From the NCBI GenBank assembly GCA_015501605.1, contig JADNRZ010000005.1, positions 1,860,001 through 1,924,000 of the forward strand: a DNA stretch of 64,000 bases, read 5' to 3'. Below, in pieces: positions 12,670 through 24,182 of this stretch. Positions within the stretch are counted from its first letter, which is position 1. Each line of letters opens with the position of its first letter. The position numbers and the translations under genes were made by a program. Source of the DNA: Panaeolus papilionaceus. Taxonomy: Eukaryota > Basidiomycota > Agaricomycetes > Agaricales. The notes under the pieces are model-generated. The model did not search any database. It had not been told where the DNA came from and saw nothing but the letters and a program-made list of their open reading frames with translations.

Positions 12670-13013
12670 CTAGGACATAGGGTGGCACATGTAGATAGAG
12701 CCCCGAGGACCATTTCCGCTTGATCGGAGGCACTTGTGACGGGCCAGCAGTCTGGGAGTAACAGACGAGAACCTGAAATGTTCACAACAGGAGAGGTGAA
12801 GGTTGAGATGTGCACGAATATGACCTGCAAAGTCAGGCGTCTCAGCTATCAACAATGCCAAAGCTATGAGCCGCAACAATGGAACTGGAACTCACTCGAA
12901 AAATTGCCTTTAGTCGTGAGCATCTCGCGACACCATAAGCACAAGTAGAGACACCTTTCATCAACGTTCCTCCTTCTCATAGCCGAGTGCTTCCTGGCAG
13001 ATGGCATACCGAT
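12670..13013 (-). pseudogene. Zinc-finger family gene B, 3' part (C2H2 finger), cut by element 2
   Basis: Minus-strand exons 13013-12896 and 12824-12670 are joined by a GTGAGT...CAG intron. Across the splice the protein reads CLWCREMLTTKGNFSS then HIRAH, a C-x2-C-x12-H-x3-H zinc finger. A second finger-like unit follows, but its second Cys is Phe (CCEHF ... HKC), whereas gene C keeps CDHC ... HRC. The exon before the finger (ARKHSAMRRRNVDERC) aligns with ARNHSTTRRTHVGKK of gene C. The 5' part lies at 31664-32429, on the far side of the 18.65-kb element, and the frame is continuous after removing the element and one ATACCGAT copy. It is likely a lineage-specific DNA-binding protein. Confidence 0.8.
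13006..13013. other. Target-site duplication of element 2, left copy
   Basis: ATACCGAT abuts the left end of element 2. The identical octamer is at 31664-31671 beside the right end. Confidence 0.9.
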
Positions 13014-13190
13014 ATGGTGCGCTGGATGCACTTTTATTATTTTAAACAAACTCTTCATGTACCGTAGTTACAAAAACTCAAAATATATTACTTTACAAAC
13101 TCCTTATGGGCACTAACTGATATTTTTAACACTCTTCGAGCGCTTGACAGCTCTTTTAAACACTCCTCGGGCGCTTGGTGTGTTTTTCAA
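13014..13190 (+). repeat. Left terminal inverted repeat of element 2
   Basis: About 170 bp is nearly identical to the reverse complement of 31490-31663, including TTTAAACAAACTCTTCATG and CTCCTTATGGGCACTAAC. Differences are a few single bases in the outermost 10 bp and near the first subterminal repeat. Confidence 0.9.
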
Positions 13191-13345
13191 ACATCTTTCG
13201 GGCGTTTGACAGGTCTCTTCGGGCGCTTGGTGTGTTTTGCAAACACTCTTCGGGCGCTTGACAGGTCTCTTCGGGCGCTTGGTGTGTTTTGCAAACACTC
13301 TTCGGGCGCTTGACAGGTCTTTCAAACACTCTTCGGGCGCTTACA
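13130..13345 (+). repeat. Left subterminal array of element 2
   Basis: About eight copies of a motif close to CTCTTCGGGCGCTT, alternately followed by GACAGG and GGTGTGTTTTGCAAACA. A 52-bp double unit is repeated twice without change. It is a likely array of transposase-binding sites. Confidence 0.85.
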
Positions 13346-13920
13346 AGACTTTATTTTAAATTTAGTAAACATCGAGAGCCCTTGAGAATAATAAAAAGAT
13401 TTCGAAGTCATAATAAAAGTGCACTAATAGCATAGAATATCGAGGAATGATCGGAGTTTTAAATGCACTGGCATGAGCATCGGAGCTTGAAATAGACATC
13501 AATATTTCAGCGGAGCTCTAAATCAAGGAAAAAAGGCCCACCCTAAAGATTCCTGTGCTGATGGTGCTCACATGTTCTATTTTGATTTCTCTTTCTCCCA
13601 CCACAACAACATTGCCACGTAGCACCGTGATTCACGTCTGCAATAAATTTAGATAGTTAGTAAATTTAGATAACATACATTATCTACAATAAAATCAAGC
13701 CGAACAAAATGAAGAGAGAAAGCTCAACACAAAACGAACAAAAACATACACTGCCACGCCCTCTGAAATGGAAATGGCAGGCAATGGTAAGGAGAGATGG
13801 ATGAAGGCGGTTGCACAAATGCCCAAACTCATCGATCTTTCCTTGCCAGAACGAAGGAGCTAGCCTGCACAGCAGCGTCATAATCGGGGCAAGTACGCAT
13901 CCTGAAGGTGATTGCAATTA
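13346..13920. other. Non-coding region upstream of the element 2 Spt5-like gene
   Basis: A/T-rich, with no credible coding sequence. It probably includes the promoter, and perhaps an unseen first exon, of the Spt5-like gene. Confidence 0.5.
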
Positions 13921-15728
13921 ATGAATAAAGGCATCAGGACACGTAATGACAAAGGTCAAATAGCAGATTGGCCTCACCTTGGCGAAGACAATATTGCAAC
14001 AAATGAAGATAGCGGAGAGGGAGAGGACGACGGAGAGGGAGAGATCGACGGGGAGGGAGAGATCGATGTTGAGGGAGAGGGAGAGGACAACGGAGATGGA
14101 GAAGTTGACAAAGACAGTGATGTCGCAATGAATGAACATATGAACAACCAAGAGGGAGAGATCATCGGAGTGAGAGCGGAAGATGGAGAGATTGATGGAG
14201 AAGGAGACGACAATGAAGACGGTGACGACGATGAAGACGGAGACAGCGATGAAGACGGAGACGACGATGAAGATGGAGATGGCGATGAAGAGGGAGAGGG
14301 AGAGGGAGACGACGACGTTGAGGAGGGTTCGCAACTTCAAAGTTATCAGCGTCGAGATAAAGGGAAGCATAGGGCTAATCCCTTCATCGACGATGAGGCT
14401 GCGGGAGGGGAGACGTCGGACAATGAAGACTACGATGCTCAGGCTACAACGTTTGTCAACGATGATCAAGACAATGACTTGCCTGAAAACCACCTTGGTA
14501 TGTTGCTTTACACATGAACTCGGTCTAGTTTTTAATAAGCAAAATTCAGAACTTCATGCACAATTTCTACACGCCGACGACAGCGAGGCGCGTCTGTATT
14601 GCTGGGATAGGCTGCTGGACAGAGCCTATGAACGAGTGAGAAGTGGCGAAGGCTGGACATCTGCCTTGAACTATGACGATGGCAACGACAACGAGTACCT
14701 CATTTCCACGGCAGACATGCTCTGGGTTGTACCCTGCAAGGTATGTTTAATGTGTCCTTTATTTCAATTTCACTACTAATATTGAAATCTACAGGTGGGT
14801 CACGAAGAAGATTCTGTCTTTACCATATTTGACCGTGCCACCCACCCGTCATCACCAAACTCTGCGGCGCCTTCCGTGACGTTCAATCCTTCACGTCCTG
14901 GGAGGATATATGTCGAGGCTCAAACCGAGACTCTTGCCAGGGCGACTGTAGTAGGAATACCTGCTCTATCTCCCTCACGGTTACAGCTGGTTCCCTATGG
15001 AGAGCGATGGCGATGTCTTTCCCATTCCCCTAGACATATCCCGCTTTGGGTTCGTATTCGAGACACCAGGTCCAAATGGAAGCACGTCGATGGGACTATT
15101 GGTATCGTCGTGCCTGATCTCAACAGTGAGGGCGAAGAGGAGGTTTGGAACGTTGTCGTTGCACACAAAGACCCAATGGAGGCATCGGCACCCTGGTCAT
15201 GGCAAGCAGTCAATTTTAACGATATCCGATTCACCATCAACGTGGACATGTTACCAACAGTGAAGGATATTCAGCGGTTTTCGGGATGTGACCTTATCAA
15301 CGAATACACCCTCAATGTACTATTTGAGCGGATTTACCGCACCAATATATGTCCAGGTGCCCGCGTCATTGTCACCATAGGAGAGTTTGTCAGGTTGATG
15401 GGGGAAGTGGTCATGTCGTTGGGTACGATGGCCAAACTCAGATTTGAGGATGGTACATTACAGGATGTGCCACTTCGTGAGCTGCATCGGCACTTTGTAG
15501 TTGGTGACCAGGCGGTCATATCCACACTGCCATGGAGGGGTATTACAGGTTGGGTGGTTAAGGTTGAAGCGAAGCATATCACCATCTGGTCGGACTCGGA
15601 ACGAAACGAGGTAATGCTCTGGTAACTTTATTTTAAGCACATCACTCATTATATTTACCAACAGTATCGAGTTGCTGCTATTGAAGCAGAGTTTTTTACG
15701 CCCTCTTTCCGCCAATACCCCACTCTTC

Positions 15729-17091
15729 CACCCTTTGAGGCTAGATTCATGTATGAGGGACTGTATTTGGACAGTACTCACTCATACATCAGGACTGTGG
15801 TTGGACAGTGGCACTGTGCACCAACAGTCCACTGTGGATGACAGTAGGGGACGATTTCCGGGGTGGGGGATGGGTAGGGGGATGGGTAGGGGTATATAGG
15901 GGGTGAAATGGGTCATATTCCGGGGGTAGGAGGATGGGTGTGGGGTTGGGGATAGGGGGGATGGATGGGGGATACCAGATAGGGGCTGATGGCTTATCTG
16001 GCTGGGTGGGGGTTGGGCAAATGTTGTCAGATAGATATGATATGGGTATGGGGGTGTAGAGAAAAAAATCAGGATCCCGGAATGGGTATTTTCGGGGTGG
16101 GGGATCAGTGGTTGGCGAGCAATTAAGGAAATACACTCTCAGAGCCAGCGATAAATCAAAATAAATCGAAAAAATAATATAAATCGCAAATAGCGCGCTC
16201 AATTCTGCTCCGATTGGGCTGAAATTTTGAACGCAGCCTCCCACATATGATCCCTATCGACCCTTAAAAAATGTTTTTTTACATGGGTCACTTGAAAAGC
16301 CCCTATCTTTGGCCCAAACAGTATCCTGCTCAATATTCCACCGCTCTGGGCACTATTTTGGGTGATCTATATATCGTTAGAAAGCTATTAACAGCCTCTA
16401 TATGATCCCACCATCCGATCTGCCAAATTGTACCAGCAACCCAGCAGATCAGGTTCGCTTTTTCCGCTTTTTTAGCCTCTATTCCCCCTACTACAATTAT
16501 TTCCTCAATATTGCTTCGCTTTTGGCACCATTTGGGTGGATATATATATCATTAGAAAGGTATACACTATATCTATCCATTCATGCAGTCCGATCTGCCA
16601 AATTTGGCCACAGGAGCAGCAGATCTGCTCTGGTTATTGTGCATTGATTAAATGAGCCCCTATTTACAAATCAAATCTTCGTCCTGATCAGGAATATTAG
16701 TGTGATGTCATTGATCCCATTTAATCTCATCAATCCTCATTAATTAGCTTCGCTTTTTTGGGAAATTGGCATCACTGATCTGCTTCCAGGCACTAATGAC
16801 ACCACACTAATTAATTAATCCTCCCCCACAAATATTGCAGCATTAATTGCACCGCTTTTTAGCTATTTTTTATTACACATATATATATCACCAGAAAGCT
16901 ACAAATGTCTACTTTCAGGATCTGGAAACAGATCATAAATGTTGTGCTTGTGGAGGGAGCAATTGCATTTCGCATTTTGGGTACTAGAGCGTGGGAACAC
17001 CCTTTGATCCCTCCTTCTCCTCCTCCTCCCTCCGCTTTTTTGGCTTCATTTCTCCACACCCCCTGCAGCTACTGTCCTGAAACTTGGCACA
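15729..17091 (+). repeat. Foldback element 1, left arm
   Basis: Outer part: G-rich repeats such as GGGATGGGTAGGG (15840-16080). Inner part: modules with TCGCTTTT or CCGCTTTT followed by an ATATATATAT run and AGAAAGCTA (about 16379, 16554 and 16893). The right arm is nearly base-for-base complementary. Confidence 0.9.
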
Positions 17092-18278
17092 TCTCTTCAT
17101 AAACATTTTTAAATGGCTCTCACCAGACCAATAGTGGAAATACACACTATCTTGCATTCTATCAGCATATTAATATATAACCCCTTAAATTCTCAAAAAA
17201 GCGCAACAAAATGTCATGCTCCTGTATGATGTATGCCAGTAAATCATATTTCTATCTCAATATTGCATACTAGAGGTTTGAAATCCAATGAAAGTGCATT
17301 ATATATCGTCATATTTACATGTAGAATGGGCAAAATGCATGTTCCTGTTAGTGTGACCTCCTATGGCTTTATCCATGGGTATTTCACTCTATATAAAGAT
17401 CTCTAGCATTGTCCAAGCGTCCATATACATCATATTTAATATTCTACATAGCCCACTACCTGATATATTTAGCCACATTTGTAATATTAGCCATATATAT
17501 ATGCAGGGCTTAAAATACACTATTCTGCAATTTACCATACCATAGTAACATTATTTATCATTCATAAATAGCAGGAAACGAATATATGAACTCTAGTTAT
17601 ACAATGCAAAAAACCCCAAGTGATTTGGACAAGTGTAGCCATCTGAATGTTCAAAATGGCGTGCAACCATCATTGTTGATGCTGGGTATTTCAAGAATCC
17701 ACACCATCACCACTACATCAAACTCCTTCTGACCGCTTTTTTGAGGCTATACCCTTCCACAATCATCCAAATCACTTCAAACCTTTTGTGAACATTACAT
17801 ATCATGTCTCTCCATCCATCTGTATGTTCTGATTAAATTGTTTTGTTGCTGATCCTCTGTTATAAGCTTATCAGTGGAAATTTGAACGATTTTGAGATCT
17901 GCTCAGAATTCTTTGGGGGTGGGCTACTTTTGAAGGCACAATTGAAACGTCCTTAGAACAGTTTGGAGGATGTTGAAGCGGTGAATATCCATGAAGATAT
18001 TCACAAATTACTATTCTGCATACCCTGAGGTAGCATTTAGTGTTTTCTATTCTGTTGCTTCAACTTTTAAAGCGGTTGAGTGTCAAATTCAATGGTCCTA
18101 CATATTATGACTAATATTCAAAAGTTTCTTGAGCAGTAGAGATGCCAAAAGAATGTATTATTAGGTATATATGGTGCAAACATAGTATTTTAATATGTAA
18201 TTGGTGAATTGAATGAGTGGAACCTTTTCAATTTCTATATAAGCGGAGATATGGACATATATATGGTATATGTAGAGG

Positions 18279-19643
18279 TGTGCCAAGTTTCAGGACAGTA
18301 GCTGCAGGGGGTGTGGAGAAATGAAGCCAAAAAAGCGGAGGGAGGAGGAGGAGAAGGAGGGATCAAAGGGTGTTCCCACGCTCTAGTACCCAAAATGCGA
18401 AATGCAATTGCTCCCTCCACAAGCACAACATTTATGATCTGTTTCCAGATCCTGAAAGTAGACATTTGTAGCTTTCTGGTGATATATATATGTGTAATAA
18501 AAAATAGCTAAAAAGCGGTGCAATTAATGCTGCAATATTTGTGGGGGAGGATTAATTAATTAGTGTGGTGTCATTAGTGCCTGGAAGCAGATCAGTGATG
18601 CCAATTTCCCAAAAAAGCGAAGCTAATTAATGAGGATTGATGAGATTAAATGGGATCAATGACATCACACTAATATTCCTGATCAGGACGAAGATTTGAT
18701 TTGTAAATAGGGGCTCATTTAATCAATGCACAATAACCAGAGCAGATCTGCTGCTCCTGTGGCCAAATTTGGCAGATCGGACTGCATGAATGGATAGATA
18801 TAGTGTATACCTTTCTAATGATATATATATCCACCCAAATGGTGCCAAAAGCGAAGCAATATTGAGGAAATAATTGTAGTAGGGGGAATAGAGGCTAAAA
18901 AAGCGGAAAAAGCGAACCTGATCTGCTGGGTTGCTGGTACAATTTGGCAGATCGGATGGTGGGATCATATAGAGGCTGTTAATAGCTTTCTAACGATATA
19001 TAGATCACCCAAAATAGTGCCCAGAGCGGTGGAATATTGAGCAGGATACTGTTTGGGCCAAAGATAGGGGCTTTTCAAGTGACCCATGTAAAAAAACATT
19101 TTTTAAGGGTCGATAGGGATCATATGTGGGAGGCTGCGTTCAAAATTTCAGCCCAATCGGAGCAGAATTGAGCGCGCTATTTGCGATTTATATTATTTTT
19201 TCGATTTATTTTGATTTATCGCTGGCTCTGAGAGTGTATTTCCTTAATTGCTCGCCAACCACTGATCCCCCCACCCCGAAAATACCCATTCCGGGATCCT
19301 GATTTTTTTCTCTACACCCCCATACCCATATCATATCTATCTGACAACATTTGCCCAACCCCCACCCAGCCAGATAAGCCATCAGCCCCTATCTGGTATC
19401 CCCCATCCATCCCCCCTATCCCCAACCCCACACCCATCCTCCTACCCCCGGAATATGACCCATTTCACCCCCTATATACCCCTACCCATCCCCCTACCCA
19501 TCCCCCACCCCCGGAAATCGTCCCCTACTGTCATCCACAGTGGACTGTTGGTGCACAGTGCCACTGTCCAACCACAGTCCTGATGTATGAGTGAGTACTG
19601 TCCAAATACAGTCCCTCATACATGAATCTAGCATCTATGGCTG
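18279..19643 (-). repeat. Foldback element 1, right arm
   Basis: Inverted partner of 15729-17091. The two arms match each other far better than either matches the arms of foldback element 2. Confidence 0.9.
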
Positions 19644-20722
19644 ACTCTTCCCCCAAAAATTAAATACCGCAACGTGACAGAGTTCAATATCTATGATCGT
19701 TTCAAAGGGAGGGCAGTATATATTACTGGCCACCACCCTCGCAAGGGCCAGCGAGGATATATCAAAGACACTCACCCAGACAGTCGCTTCTGGATTCAAA
19801 TGGAATCCATTCTACATGGAAATCAACCACTGATTTTCAAGCATGTCGATATATCTCTGATGTAAGTTGTCAATAAACGTCTATTGTAGTTTAAGCACGT
19901 TGTCTAACTGCAGCTTAATCCAGTGATGATCTGACAGATCATTTAATTTCCATAACATCCAAAGGGCCAAGCAACGCCCCATTCAAGGCACCATTTTCGA
20001 CCATTGATTCCAAAACGGAGGAATCAAGTTGCCCTCAGAGTCCATGCTCACTGGTTGGGGAGCTCCCTACAATCGATGATTCAAGTACCTTCCCCGAAAC
20101 AGAGCCAGTGCTACCAGCCCCAGACACCAATCCATACTGGCTCGTTGATGCTTGTTTCTCGCATCGCATAAAGCTCGCCCACATCAACGACTCCAATCAC
20201 ATTGTCCAGCTTCTTGGAAGGGGTTCAACACCTGGCATGGTTCAGGTGCGCGATCACATGGCGATCTGCAATGTCGCAACACATCTGCTTGCTGCATTAC
20301 CACCTCGTCAAAAGGATGACGTTGTTGTCGTCCTTTCTGGTGAACATATAGGCAAAATGTTTAAAGTTGTAGAGGTGTTTGATACGTTTTCGCGTGTCAA
20401 AAAACCAGGGCGGGTTCTACGCAAAAACGAAACTCATCCAATGTTTCCTAATGACATCTTAGTACATGCTTTTGGGCCCTTGAAAAATTAACTTATATCA
20501 TAGCACACAATGTATCTAGCCGTTTTTAGCCCAGGGTACCCTTTGAACTTATTATTATTTATAACCGTTTTGTAATTTGCTAACTCATTCATAATGAGCA
20601 TCACCAAAGGACACTAATGAAATAGCTAGCAATTGTTACAGACGGCCAACAGCAAGCCCAATCACGTCACAATGTACCAAAGATCCATGCGCAAATACCA
20701 ACTAAGTATGTCCTAAATCTAC

Positions 20723-21652
20723 CTATTGGTGTGCCCTATTGATCTCATTTTCTGCCTCTAGATATAGGTCGTCCTCTATCTCAAACTCGTCGCCACGTTG
20801 CAGTAGAGCATCCAGGGCCAATCGTCGACAGGCACTAGGCTTGGGAGAGAGGTGCACCATTGTAGGGTAGCATTCCTTCATGGGGAGCGGATGGTCAGGG
20901 TGGAACAACTGCTCAAAAACATTCAAACGCCAGTCGCTTTTCCATCGCAAGGTGCAGGTTACGTGGCTTGTACACTCTTCATCCTGAGGTATGGTTTCAG
21001 GGACAACTGCGCACCTACGCCGGACCTCTTCCAAGCGGATTTTGAGCTTCATAATAGGTTCGTCAATCGCAGGATACTGAAACCTCCAATCTAACGACGG
21101 GACTTTAACAGCCCACCGAATCAGATCCTTAACCATGTCCCACCTCCAGTAACCAACTGCCAACTTCAGCAAAAAGAACGGATCGTGCAAGAGCCTTGCA
21201 ATCCCCTCAAAACAGAACTTCTCGACCTCACTCATAGACCATTGATCAGCAAGGAAAAGCATGCTAAGAAGATCCTTCTCCGTGTAAGCATATCCTCTGG
21301 GTGGCCTAGTGCGCAGATAAGTTTCACATCATTTGAACACCATGATTAAATAACTCACTCAGCACCGTATCTAATCCACAGAGCCAGTGGTGCAAAATCC
21401 TGTCGCTTGATGTTCTGCAGCACAACTGGGTTTTCAATGCTGCCTTCCTGCATGGATCCGATATCCGGGGCGTCGAAGAACATCCCTCTAAATACGTCGG
21501 AGAATTTGGCCAGCTCGTTGCAGGACAGGTAGAACCGGGTTCCTTCCACCTGTTACAAGTGTGAGTGGTGGCAGCTGCAAACGCAACGAGTGTGCACTAA
21601 CCATCAGGACAATACCAGAACTCGTGGTTGTTGTCAAGTTGTTGGTTGCCAT
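20723..21652 (-). CDS. BTB domain protein, cargo of element 2
   Basis: Exons 21652-21602, 21549-21359 and 21305-20723 give an uninterrupted 274-aa protein; splice sites are GTTAGT/CAG and GTGAGT/TAG. The N-terminal half follows the BTB pattern of agaric proteins: a short Thr-rich lead, then GTRFYLSCNELAKFSDVFRG, FEAP-like FFDAPDIG and PVVLQNIKRQDF, then a helical stretch with LLSMLFLADQWSMSEVEKF. BTB domains mediate dimerisation and can link substrates to Cul3 ubiquitin ligases. Its role in a transposon is unknown. It lies tail-to-tail with the Spt5-like gene (231 bp apart) and head-to-tail with the next BTB-like gene. Confidence 0.8.
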
Positions 21653-21787
21653 CTCTAGAGTTAATGGAATAGACCAGGAATTAGAAAGTCGGGGCTCAAG
21701 CTTTAGAGTGTGAGTGATATCGCAACGTCTTTATACACAAGTAACTAACATAATATAACAAAAGTGGGCATACAGCGCAGAGGCAGT

Positions 21788-23068
21788 CTACATGCCCTTA
21801 CTCTTCTTGATCAGCATCTCCAATCTTTCCTTCAGCTTGCGCAGTACGTAGTCCTCCTTTCCCCAACGTGTTTTCCAATCCGCATTTTTCATAAGTTCTG
21901 ATATTAAATGTTTCTTGCAGGCCTGATTCATTGTACTCTCATCCCACATCGCTTCGATAAACGATTCTTGGGCATCTATTGCAGGCTCACGCCCCTCCAA
22001 AAGCAGTTTAGTGAGATGAGTACGCCAAAAAAGGTGACACTTCTCGATGCAAACGCTGTGCCTATGATCTTGATCGTTTATTTTGGTGATAGTTGGAAAA
22101 TGCGCTGCAATAGCCGCCCTCTGAGTCATGATTGTATCTCGTGCAAAGGTCACTGCACAATACATATCATATGTCATGCGCTTGAGGTCCGACACATTTG
22201 GTGGTTCGTTCATGGGGGTGAAGACAAGCAATCTCAGCGTGGGGATGCTCACAAGCTTCACGTCCTTGAACTTCACCGCAGCATAGATCCGGAATGCAGG
22301 ACTCTGATCAGGCAGGTCGAGTTGGCGGTAGAACTGCTCCTCGAGAGAGGTAAGTTCCCACATTTGTGCCAACGCTATGCATTGAGTGACCTCTTCTTTG
22401 GTGTAGTGCTTGCCTTTGGCGGACCCTGCACCCCACTCCCTACACGCACGGCGTCTAAGTATGTGATTATGTATGTTGATATAGGAGATGTACTAACCGG
22501 CTGACTTTTAAAGCGCCAACAAAAAGATTCATATCTTCCTTCTTGACACCATTGATGACGATCGGACACTCTTTGGAGACGCCCAGCTTGTGAGGTGGCG
22601 TTGGGTGCATTTCAAGGTACTCTTTTGCGTTACAGTACAGTCCTGCCATGTAGGCTGATTCAGTGATGTAGCGACTGATCTCAAGCGAGAATACAACGTC
22701 TTCAACCTAATGAGTAAGGGTATGAGCATCTGATATATATTTATAGGTACGCTGACCTGAAACCAAGCATCCAGTGGCATCTGACAGAGTAATTGGTCCC
22801 AAACCCTATCCTCTTCCTTTGATAGCGCATGAGGCAAGCTCTGAGTGTCGTTGGTGTCCACCGCCATTGGGACATCTGCCATTGGGACATCTGCCATAGG
22901 GACAGAATTATATTGACTTGGTCCTGCTGTTGTGCGAGCTGGAGGCTTGTTAGGAATCTCAATGTCAGTATTGGTTTCTACGAGCATGCCATGGACGATA
23001 GGCGGAGATGAGGAAGGCGATGAGCCGGGAGAAAGCAAAATATCAAGTTGACAGTTAGCTTGTGCCAT
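21788..23068 (-). CDS. BTB-like protein, cargo of element 2
   Basis: Exons 23068-22757, 22706-22498 and 22454-21788 give an open 395-aa protein. The N-terminus is disordered, with repeats of PMADV. The middle (VFSLEISRYITESAYMAG ... CPIVINGVKKEDMNLFVGAL) resembles a BTB fold. The segment after it (VTQCIALAQMWELTSLEEQF) matches the post-BTB helix of the neighbouring gene and of agaric BTB proteins. The first exon has a homologue at 48-203 in element 1, again divergent from the integrase-like gene, so this is a resident gene of the family. Only 229 bp separates its start from the integrase-like start, which implies a shared divergent promoter. Confidence 0.7.
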
Positions 23069-23297
23069 TACTTGTTGATACGATTACCACATGTTGTTTT
23101 ATATATGATACTGCACCTCCGAGATTGTTCCATGATACTGAATAGTCTACTGCTATCAAGAGAAATCAGTATGTAGTGCTATTAATATGTTTCCCCGGGG
23201 TACTGCCTGGGCATTGAAACCTTCTAAAGGGTATGTCAAGAATGAATAAATAACCGGATTATAACTCACAAACACCATATTCTCAAGGTTGCCCAGC
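23069..23297. promoter_or_regulatory. Divergent promoter between the BTB-like and integrase-like genes
   Basis: Inferred only from head-to-head gene starts 229 bp apart. The same arrangement, with a 258-bp gap, is at 204-461 in element 1. No specific motif is claimed. Confidence 0.4.
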
Positions 23298-24182
23298 ATG
23301 GTGTTCCTGCCTCTTCCTCAACAAACGCCATCGTGGCCTGCTCCTGTCATCATTGCAGCAGGTCAAATCTACAATGCATATTGTTCAACCATGCACCTTG
23401 TTGAGTCCGGAAACTACAATCGTCACCAAATCACTGCCCATCGCAATATCATGTACACTCAGGTTCAACCACTTCTTTCATCAATGAAAAACCAAGAACC
23501 TGGCCTGAGGAAGTGGATCTCCGATGTGTCCAAGATCCTATTACATCTGCACGATGAGCTTGAAGTTGCTGAATCGCAATCACAGTCAGTACTTTTATTC
23601 ACAGTAGTCAACTGTTACTTATGTGTTTCATGCTAGATCGCAGACGACGACATCTTTTCCTGTCAACCCTGTTGTTCTTGTTTATACAGGGCGTCCTGGA
23701 AGGCCAGCTAAGCGCATTAATCGTGATGCACTTGTATGGGCATCAACAAGCAACTTGAAGATAAGCCAGATTGCTCAACTGTTTGGCATCCATCGGAACC
23801 ACCTCGCACTACAAATGCAAGCGGAGGGTCTTGAAACCACACACTTTAGTAAAATCAGTGAACAACACCTCAACAACATCGTCCATGACGCGCTCTCGGC
23901 TCGACCAGATACAGGAATTGCCTACCTCACTGGATATCTTCGATCTCATCACAAACTCCGTATCCAACGCTCACGGATCCGAGCTTCTGTGCGTAATGTC
24001 GACACTATCGGTGTAACCCTCAGACAGCAAGCTGCAGCCAAGAGCCGCGAGGTTGCTACCACGTCTCAAGGCTGCATGCTTTGTGGCACATTGATGGTCA
24101 CCATAAACTAATCAAGTGGGGTTTTGTTATTCACGGTATGATAGATGGTTACTCCCGAAAGGTATGATAATATACCTTGAAT

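Larger units (their letters stand above)
15729..19643. mobile_element. Foldback element 1, inserted in the Spt5-like gene
   Basis: A 3915-bp palindromic element: arms 15729-17091 and 18279-19643 are inverted and near-identical, and the loop is 1187 bp (17092-18278). The ends read inward CACCCTTTGAGGCTAG and CAGCCATAGATGCTAG, both followed by ATTCATG. The 7-bp duplication ACTCTTC is at 15722-15728 and 19644-19650. Removing the element plus one copy restores the frame PTLPPKIKYRN. There is no transposase gene, so it is non-autonomous. Open frames in the arms appear identically on both strands and are by-products of the palindrome. Confidence 0.9.
13921..20491 (+). pseudogene. Spt5-like NGN/KOW protein, interrupted by foldback element 1
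   Basis: Exons: 13921-14497, 14550-14740, 14795-15610, 15665-15728 plus 19651-19861 (split by the foldback element), and 19924-20491. Without the insertion the frame is continuous for about 808 residues. Residues 1-190 are an extreme Asp/Glu/Gly-rich acidic region. An NGN domain follows (LWVVPCKVGHEEDSVF ... GRIYVEAQ ... VVGIPALSP, about 240-320), as in Spt5, the large DSIF subunit that contacts RNA polymerase II. KOW-type segments follow (VWVRIRDTRSKWKHVDGTIG; GARVIVTIGEFVRLMGEV; VGDQAVISTLPWRGITGWVV; KGRAVYITGHHPRKGQRGYI; KDDVVVVLSGEHIGKMFKVV). It is much shorter and more divergent than housekeeping Spt5. The 3.9-kb insertion in coding sequence should inactivate it. The start is the first in-frame ATG; an upstream exon is possible. 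Confidence 0.8.

Noticed and set aside
13113..13325. Repetitive 70-aa minus frame
   Set aside because: Translation of the subterminal repeat array of element 2.
13921..14490. Tandem GAGGGAGAGGACGACGGAGA-like repeats as a separate satellite
   Set aside because: They encode the acidic Glu/Gly/Asp run of the Spt5-like protein in one open frame.
16402..18968. Identical open frames of 81 and about 65 aa on opposite strands (16402-16647 with 18723-18968; 16905 with 18465)
   Set aside because: They are the same sequence read from the two palindrome arms. No motifs, and the equivalent frames are broken in foldback element 2.
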